Below are positions 57,585 to 64,000 of a stretch of 64,000 bases of DNA, piece after piece. The notes beneath the pieces were generated by a model. That model did not search any database, was not told the DNA's origin, and saw nothing but the letters and a program-made list of their open reading frames with translations. The first letter of the stretch is position 1. Each line of letters begins with the position of its first letter. A program made the translations under genes and the position numbers. The DNA comes from Takakia lepidozioides. Lineage: Eukaryota > Streptophyta > Takakiopsida > Takakiales > Takakiaceae. The DNA lies in NCBI GenBank assembly GCA_030704615.1, contig CM060732.1, positions 12,462,001 through 12,526,000 of the forward strand, in the 5' to 3' direction.

Positions 57585-59180
57585 TCACTCGTCCCATACT
57601 ACATTGGTTCTCCTAGGATGACCAAAAGAATTGTTGATGAGCCCAGCAACATTGCCGAAGATATCGCGGTCACCATCACAAAATCTAATCTCAATGAGAG
57701 ACAACCCCCGTCTACGTACATCCTGTCCGTTGACACACAAAATGTAGGGTAGGATGTATGGGGCTTCGAGGCGTAATGTACGGAACTCCCCGGAGGTGCA
57801 GTATGGACTGTAGTAGGGAAACAAGTCCACCATGCTGTTTCTCCGAGGAGGAACCACAATATCATTGACCGTGAATAAACCCCGACCCATAGCAGGATTA
57901 GTAGCGGCTCTCACAACATACCGTCTACCCCAATACTCGAACTCCACATTCTCTCGGATAGGGGTAGGAGGGTCGAGATGATTCCCCCCAGCAACGAGGC
58001 TGGACGGTCCTCAGTAACATAGTCCTATGCGCTTCCCATCGGGGGCGAGGATTCGGCTCAGGCCGCCCAAGCCAAAGGGGAGGAAACCTAGGGCGAAGCC
58101 GACCCCTCATAGGGGTTCGGGGGGCACATGCACGTGGAGGTGGAGGTGGAGGTGGAGGTGGAGATATAACTGCTGGTGGAGGAGATGAAAGTGGAGGTGG
58201 TTGAGGATGTAATGCCGGAGGCACAGCCTGGGGTACAACGTCCGGATCAGGTACTACTGGAGGTGGATCAAGCAAAGAAACAGACCGGGGGGGGGGGGGG
58301 GGGGGGGCACAATCGGCCTGCAAGCTGCTACTGCATGTACGGCGGGGAGAATCATTAGATGAGGACACTGGATCAGGGGGACCGCCTGAGGAAACCGGAG
58401 GGGGGGGGGGGTGGGCCTGCTCGCCGCCAGCCATAACGCCTGCGACACCTACGATACCCCTCAATCCTACGCATCTCATCTACGTGGTGCTGGGGGAACC
58501 AACTGGTCACATCGGGCACAGACTTTGGCACAAATTCTGCAAGTAGACCGGCGCGAAATGCCTCCCGTGCAATGTGATTGCGAGCTTGGGCATCAAGTCG
58601 TGGCTGCAATATGCGTAGTATACGACGCACCAATACTTATATCATAATTTGGTTTCATGTATGCTTACCAATCATACTATATTATTAGATATACCAAATG
58701 TACTATGAATGAAGGTTAATGAGAGGTGGTGGAAAAAGACTCACCTTTGCCGCATCAGCAATCAAGTTCCTCGCGTAATGTTTTTCGACAATATGCGGTC
58801 GACGCCTCGGTGGTCTGGTGCCGCCTGGCGGTATCCGTGCCCAACACTTAGTGCACCAATACTCAATCTTGTCGGGGGGGGGGGGGTCAAAGGTGGACGT
58901 GCGTGGGTGTTGTGCCTCTGGACTAGCAGGGCTCTCACCACTGGGTGGTCCGCAAGGGGGCAACCCGCGGCGCGCCCGACTCGATCCCGGAGTGTCAACA
59001 TCCTCCGCATCACTTGAAATTTGATCCCGGTCCTTTCTACGATTGTGTCCGCCAGCCTATATTGGATCAGGTGCAATGGGTCGCTCCTGACCAGGAAACA
59101 CGGTTGGAATTGGGCCCCATTCGATCTGTGGCACCGCCTGCCCATCCTCGAGGGAGACGGGTCGATGTTTCCTCACCATC
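57585..59180 (-). pseudogene. Zinc-finger / proline-rich / SET-like coding region, fragmented
   Basis: Minus-strand pieces in order: KIEYWCTKCWARIPPGGTRP ... HIVEKHYARNLIADAAK (about 58,885-58,745), a C-x2-C...H-x4-H finger-like block; an intron-like gap; VRRILRILQPRLDAQARNHI (about 58,630); a long Pro-rich stretch with homopolymer G/C runs (58,440-58,140); then a SET-like core, YVVRAATNPAMGRGLFTVND (about 57,920) and GNVAGLINNSFGHPRRTNVV (about 57,650-57,590). GxGLF and GNxAxxINxS resemble motifs at the start and active site of SET methyltransferases. The NHS/Y signature is altered and the C-terminal half is missing. Frame changes coincide with homopolymers. Function and family assignment are tentative. 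Confidence 0.4.
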
Positions 59181-59229
59181 GCATCCTAATTAACACACAC
59201 CCCCCACTTTCATTTCTCAAAACCCGTTG

Positions 59230-60005
59230 GCAGAAAAAACCCTATGTCCCTTTTCTACCCTACGACAGCAAGGGGTCGCTACGCCCCAACGCCGGGAGGC
59301 CGTAGCGACCCTCACAAATTCAAACTCCAAAACCCAATATCAAAAAAATACTATAAAAAAAAAAAAATCCCAAAAAGACCAGTCCCACATTGCCCAAGGG
59401 CCTGAGCCTTTGCCTCAGCCTCAGGAATTTCAAAATTGATAAACAAAGGCGGAGCATCCATCTGGTGAGAAAACCCAAGACAATAAATCCTTCCTCACGT
59501 TGTGTCTTCGGGTTGCCCACATCATGGAAAAATTTACTGAGACCCAGCGCTTGCGCTTATTAGATTGAATCACTTTTTGGATGTGTGAATGCATCCTAAT
59601 TACATCGTTTATCCTTTGAACCCCAAGACCCACAACCAAAACCTAGCACCATAAAGAAAAACAAACACCCTAGCCCAGAACCATAAGGGAACCAAAAAAA
59701 CAAAAAAACAAATCCCTAAAAACCCTTTAAACCCCAAAAGGCCCTAAACCCTAAACCTACAAAGTAACCCCCTGTTGCCCAGCTAACAAGGGGGAGGTTG
59801 GGGTTGCCACCCCCTGCCGTCGGTCATTGCCACGCCGCGGCTTCGCATCTTGCGACGCGTTTTTTTGTTGTTGCCACGCAGGGGGGTTGTAAGCTGCGAC
59901 GACCGGCCGTGGCAACCCCCATTTTCAAATTTAAAATAGGGCACGGCGCCGGCGTGCCACGGCCGGGCGTGCCATTTTGTTTTTCCTAAGTGCTTGAAGC
60001 GCCTG
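59230..60005. mobile_element. CACTA-like GC-rich terminal region
   Basis: GGGGTCGCTACGCCCC and GGCCGTAGCGACC near 59,270-59,310, then an A/C-rich tract. A GC-rich block (59,800-59,975) with GCTGCGACGACCGGCCGTGGC resembles CTGCGACGCCCTGGCGTCGC at 14,755. The block ends TTTTTCCTAAGTG near 59,982-59,994, a degraded version of TTTTCCTGTAGTG at 15,294. Probably an older terminus of a related CACTA family. CCCTAAACCCTAAACC at about 59,743 is a two-unit telomere-like match. Confidence 0.4.
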
Positions 60006-60247
60006 CTCTCTCCCCCCCCCCGGTTTTCGTTTGCTCTTTAGGAGAGAGAGAGGTGGGACTGTGTGGCTTAGGGTAGAGGAAGCTTACCTGCAGAGGTAGC
60101 CTCGGGTGGTCGCAACACGGAGACGAACTCGCCCCAAACTGCTGCTGCCGCTCCAACGCCGCGCCTCACAGATATGTTTTGCCTCCTTCCTCTCTTTCTC
60201 TCTTTCTCTCTTGCTAACCTCTTTCTCTCCTGTGTGGTAGAAACGCC

Positions 60248-60358
60248 ATGGATAGGCGTCCGCAAAGGAAGCGGAAGGAGAGAGGGCGTGGGGGAGAGAG
60301 CGCTGCAGCGGCGGGGAGACGCGCCGTTTGCAGCAGCCACAGCGCCGAAGCAGCAAAG
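60248..60358 (+). CDS. Possible first coding exon of an unknown gene
   Basis: ATG at 60,248 opens a 37-codon basic frame (MDRRPQRKRKERGRGGE) that ends exactly at a good donor, AAAG|GTAGGTTTTC (60,359). It is preceded by a CT-rich leader, as at many plant transcription starts. No homology recognised and no second exon defined. The sequence is low-complexity, so this may be chance. Confidence 0.3.
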
Positions 60359-60364
60359 GTAGGT

Positions 60365-60880
60365 TTTCTTTTCTCCCTCTCCCTCTCTAGTTAGTTCTTT
60401 ATTGTGGTGAGTGAAAAAAAAGAGGGAGAGAGAGGGAAAGAGGGGAAAGAGAGGGAGAGGGACAGAGGGATAGAAAAGAGAGTGAAGGAGAGAGAGGGAG
60501 AGACAAGGAAAAAAAAAAAAAAGAAGGTGGGGGGGGGGAGTGACTGAAGAGCTGCTGCTACTCAGTCACCCCCCCCCCCCCACACCTTCTTTTTTGTTTG
60601 TCTTGCATCCTCTCTGGTGGGGGGGGGGAGCTGAGAGCAGCAGCAAGTGCTGCTGCTCTCAGCCCCCCACATGCATTGTTTTTTTTTTTGGCTTTGCTGG
60701 CTCTCTCTCTCCCCCACTCTCCATCTCTCTCCCTCTCTTCTGTCCCCTCTGTCTCCCCGCTCAGCAGCAGCAGCTGCTCAGTCAGTCCCCCCCCCACCTT
60801 CCATTTTTTTTTTTGTTGCCCTCTCTCTCCCTCTCTCTCCCTCCCTCCTTGGAATTGGCCAGTTTTATCAATGTTGTTTT
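60365..60880. repeat. GA/CT-rich and poly-G/poly-C low-complexity block
   Basis: GAGAGG-rich up to about 60,520, then poly-A, poly-G, poly-C and CTCTCT tracts to 60,850. CAGCAGCAG runs recur near 60,640 and 60,762, and two C-rich ACCTTC...TTTTTT segments resemble each other. Long frames here are artefacts of composition. Confidence 0.8.
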
Positions 60881-60888
60881 CCTGTTTT

Positions 60889-61510
60889 TCCATCTATACC
60901 GGATGGACTCTAAACAGTGTTTTCACCCGCCCTATAACGATTTTTTATCCATACCGGATGAGTTGCCTGGGTGGACACTAAATTACCTCTAAACTGGGTC
61001 TATGATTTTTTCATTCTTCTTTTATTGACTTTCATCCATATCAGATGAGTCACCAGAGAATGAGGAATTACCTCTGTAGGGATTGACACTGGCATCCTAT
61101 AAAAAAATAAATTCCATCCATACCGGATGAAAAAAATACCAGGATATTAATTCGTTTATTCCTCTTTTACGGTTTTTTTCCGTACTGGATGAGGCATTTT
61201 TTTTGGGGATGTTGAATTACCTGTTAGGATGTGAAACCGTTGCATTGGATGTTATGTACCGTTTTTCCATCCTACTGACGAACCTTCTCCAACTGGATGA
61301 ACTTATTGACTTTTTCATCTGAACCGGATGAAATATGCAGCCTATGATGGCCCTGGACTGTTGTTTAATTACCCTTAATTATGGCTAATTAAGGAGTGAA
61401 ACCCTAACCCCTACCCTATAACCTACTGTTTAAACCTAGCTAACGGATGACATCCGTCGGGTTTCGAAAAAAGTGGTGTTGATTACTCATCCTGCACGGA
61501 TGAAAAATCG
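60889..61510. repeat. Dispersed CATCC..GGATG hairpins
   Basis: TCCATCTATACCGGATGGA (60,889), ATCCATACCGGAT (about 60,947), TCATCCATATCAGATGA (61,032), TTCCATCCATACCGGATGAA (61,112), CATCTGAACCGGATGA (about 61,316), ACGGATGACATCCGT (61,443) and TCATCCTGCACGGATGA (61,487), with looser copies near 61,168 and 61,266. Arms of 5-7 nt flank a 1-6-nt centre. No coding potential. The same theme returns at 63,720-63,950. Confidence 0.75.
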
Positions 61511-62639
61511 GGCATGGCCCTAGGTTGTTTCTCCCGCCGTCAGCAGCACTCCTCGTGCTTCTGAGCTCGCGGGATGAGAGTTATGGCGTTTCCGTTTTGC
61601 TTCTACCCTGTCTGCTGCTTCGTACCCATGCTGGACGAGCTCCTGGGGATGCGCAATGGCGGCGTTTTGTCTCTTCTCACAGGCGGGAGACAATGCTGTG
61701 AATGCATCGTCTCTTTCCCTCCACAGGCTTTTATGTTTCGCAGTGGCGCTTGTGTTGGGAAGTATCTCTCTCTCCCTTCTTAAACCTGGCAAGGATGCTT
61801 GTATGCTTCACTTCTCCTTAGCTGTGCTGGAGGTGGCTTGCTGGTGGCGATGGCGCACAGTTATCTTCCCCAATCGCTCAAGGTGCTTTTGGTGATTAGG
61901 GTTCCTTTTACTTTATGTCTTTCTCTCTTGTTTTTGAGGTTCTTAGTTGACATCGATGACAAGTGTAGGGGTCTGTGATTCACCTGGGGTTCCACAATCC
62001 TCACTGGTTTTTGTGGAGGCTTGTGATGGACCAGATGAGGATCCCTACTTGCTTTGAATTCTCTTGAGCTTGTAGATAAAGATATGGGCAAAGGGAACCT
62101 GTTCTGTATGGCGTCATGACTTGGCTGCTGCCTGCAGCCCCGATTTTGGCTGGCTTGCTCCTGGTTTGGCATGCTGATGCTTACTTTTGCCTTATGTTTT
62201 GTTGCCTTTAATGGAGCACTTCGACCTGGCAGGCTTGTCTCTTGAAGCCCAACATCTGGACCTTACCTTGTCTTGAATCTTTGACAACATTGCCTGTGGA
62301 TTTTTAAACTAGGTACAGTTTTGGCCTTAAAAGAGGAATGATGGTTTATGGGTAAAGGCATCAGTGGCTATTAGGTTCTAAGGATCAAGATGAGGCCCTG
62401 TTTTTAAAGATGGCAGCCTGATAAGGCAATGACAGGCCTCTTTCAGGCCTGGATTTGATGTGGAATGGAACATAGTGAGGTTTTATTTGCAAAACAAGGC
62501 ATTAACCTCTTGGAAAACAATGGTGGTAAGCTCTACTGGACTTTTGTCAGTGATTATTTGCTTTTTTTGCCATCAGACCAGCCACCTGCAATGTATGATT
62601 TAATTTTTGGCCAAGTGGGCTTGGTCTCGGGCACTCAAA
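61511..62639. other. No gene recognised
   Basis: A plus-strand frame at 61,574-61,783 (MRVMAFPFCFYPVCC) is hydrophobic and Cys-rich but unrecognised. It could be an exon. Nothing else supportable. Confidence 0.35.
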
Positions 62640-63480
62640 GTGTATGTGTGTCCATATCTTGAAGCTGTAACATGGCAGGCCTTTCTTCCATGCCAAAATG
62701 CCTTACACGATGTATATCTTGGGGCAACTGTACATGGTGTAGAATGAAGTTGCAGTCTGTCTTGTCATGCCCAAGTGGGTCACTTGGTTGCATGTTTGGA
62801 GTCTGATAAACTGCAGGCTAGTCCATCGAGATGCTTGTGTACACATGTCTTGAATCTGTACAATGGCAGGCTGTTCTTACCTACCCAAGAGGCCTTGCAC
62901 GATGCATGTCTTGGGGTACTTACATTTGGCCAAGTGTGAAGCTGCAATATGTTTTGTCATGCCCAAGAAGTTTACTTGGTTGCATGCCTGAAATGTAATT
63001 AATTGTAGGCTGGTCCTTCAAGGTACTTGTATGAACATATCCTGGATCTGTAGTAGGACAGGCTGTTCTTACCTACCCAAGGAGCCTTGCATGATGCATG
63101 TCTTGGGGTACTTACAAATGGCAAAGAGCGAAGCTGCAACATATTTTGTCATGCCTAAGGAGTTTACTTGGTTGCATGTTTGAAATCTGGTAAATTGCAG
63201 GCTGGTCCTTCAAGGTGCTTGTATGTACATACCCTGAATCTGTTATAGGACAGGATGTTCTTACCTACCCATGGAGCCTTGCATGGTGCATGTCTTGGGT
63301 CACTTCAAGGTACCTGTGTATACATATCTTGGATCTGTAATGTGGCAAGTAGTGCTTATATGCCCAAGATATCTTGCATGATGCATATCTTATGGATAAC
63401 TATGGATGATATAATCTGAGGCTGCAATCTGACTTATATTGTGCAAGAGGGTCACTTGGGTACATGACAGGAATCTGATT
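62640..63480. repeat. Tandem array of about 190-bp units (four to five copies)
   Basis: Each unit has CTTGAATCTGTA-like, GGCAGGCTGTTCTTACCTACC, GCCTTGCACGATGCATGTC, TTTTGTCATGCCCAAG and ACTTGGTTGCATG blocks. Unit starts fall near 62,650, 62,845, 63,035, 63,228 and 63,325, giving a period of about 190-195 with one shortened unit. Units have diverged by substitutions and small indels. Non-coding minisatellite-like array. Confidence 0.8.
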
Positions 63481-63719
63481 ATGAATATACCCCGCCCTCC
63501 CACCCTCTTTAATCATGACTGAACGGGTGTCGTCACTTGGTGTGCTATGACAAGACTGGAGGTGTTAGATGGTGCCCTGTCATGGGCTGTTTATGTCTTT
63601 AATTGACATTGACCCTAGTAGGGTCTTGTCCATGTCTTGACATGACATGAATATCTTCCCTCTCTCCCTCTCCCTCTATAACTCTTTGGATCTCATCTGG
63701 CCTTAACATTTTTAATGCT

Positions 63720-63950
63720 GGTTATTTGGTTTTTCATCCCAATTCCCTTTTCATCCAAAACTGGATGAAGTTTTTGAAGGATGATGACCCTTACTGTGCA
63801 GATTTTGGTTTTTCATCCTAATCTCTTTTCTCATCCAAATCTGGATGAAATTATTAGGATGATGACCCTTACTGTGCAGAAATCTTGGTTTATCATTTGT
63901 TTTCTCTTTTTTCATCCAAACTGGTTGAATTCCATGGATGATGGCGACCT
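63720..63950. repeat. Three tandem units with TCATCCAAA.CTGGATGAA hairpin
   Basis: GGTTTTTCATCC, then CTTTTCATCCAAAACTGGATGAA, then GGATGATGACCCTTACTGTGCAGA recur with a period of roughly 90 bp. Starts are near 63,728, 63,810 and 63,888; the third copy is degraded (CTGGTTGAA). The hairpin arms (TTCATCCA / TGGATGAA) belong to the CATCC/GGATG theme of 60.9-61.5 kb. Confidence 0.75.
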
Positions 63951-64000
63951 ATTTTAATCCAAGAGATAGTAATTTTACCATCATGTATTATAAATGATGG

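Noticed and set aside
59735-59762. Interstitial telomere array
   Set aside because: Only about two exact CCCTAAA units in an A/C-rich tract; too short to call.
60540-60990. Long plus- and minus-strand reading frames
   Set aside because: Composed of poly-C, poly-G and CT/GA runs; translation is low-complexity Pro/Ser/Leu without a domain.

Overview
The window looks like nuclear DNA of a land plant. The evidence is a full-length PPR-DYW gene with a second, truncated copy downstream, an OVATE-like gene, an OSB/PDF-type motif, plant-type transposable elements (Ty1/copia, Ty3/gypsy, Mutator-like, CACTA), a tRNA-derived SINE and spliceosomal GT-AG introns. The intron-free DYW gene with intact deaminase motifs suggests heavy organellar RNA editing and is compatible with a seed-free plant such as a lycophyte, fern or bryophyte. 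The sequence does not fix the species. Much of the window is repeats and decayed genes.

The most unusual content is a pair of paralogous, intron-rich genes: gene A (+, about 5.76-11.92 kb) and gene B (-, 51.83-57.05 kb). Each encodes a basic N-terminus, a ParB-like domain (IPLCRMISMP ... WDGNHRLLAWM), a long middle region, and a C-terminal SAM-methyltransferase-like module. The module carries a variant motif IV (LDIPDG) followed by a motif I-like segment ending FGME, the order seen in beta-class N4/N6 DNA methyltransferases. Exon boundaries match one for one between A and B. Two matching introns are filled with short hairpins whose arms are private to each gene (GAATGTCGTTGACGACATTC in A, CCTTGCGTTGACGCAAGG in B) but which share the centre CGTTGACG. 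Both genes carry different lesions as read here.

Layout. 0-1.05 kb: Ty3 pol fragment. 1.05-1.24 kb: TGACGTGGC cluster. 1.6-5.1 kb (-): Mutator-like transposase with GCM/WRKY-type zinc finger and SWIM finger, divergent from gene A. 5.8-11.9 kb: gene A. 12-17.6 kb: repeats, including a CACTA end at 15,294. 17.8-19.9 kb: Ty3 pol interrupted by a 727-bp solo LTR. 21.2-22.2 kb: NAF1-like pseudogene and a SINE with target duplications. 23.2 kb: tandem hairpins. 24.6 kb: PDF exon. 25.5-33.8 kb: PPR-DYW gene and a truncated PPR paralogue. 36.0-38.5 kb (-): OVATE-like gene. 41.2-45.3 kb: young Ty1/copia element with LTRs and target duplication, inserted in an ankyrin-like frame. 48.6-51.3 kb: decayed CACTA tnp2. 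51.8-57.1 kb: gene B. 57.6-59.2 kb (-): zinc-finger/proline-rich/SET-like frames. 59.2-64 kb: CACTA-like GC-rich sequence, low complexity, CATCC/GGATG hairpins and a roughly 190-bp tandem array.

Functionally, the PPR proteins are expected to act on organellar RNA. The two ParB-methyltransferase genes have no obvious partners other than the neighbouring transposases. Domain calls come from reading translated sequence by eye; no database search was possible.
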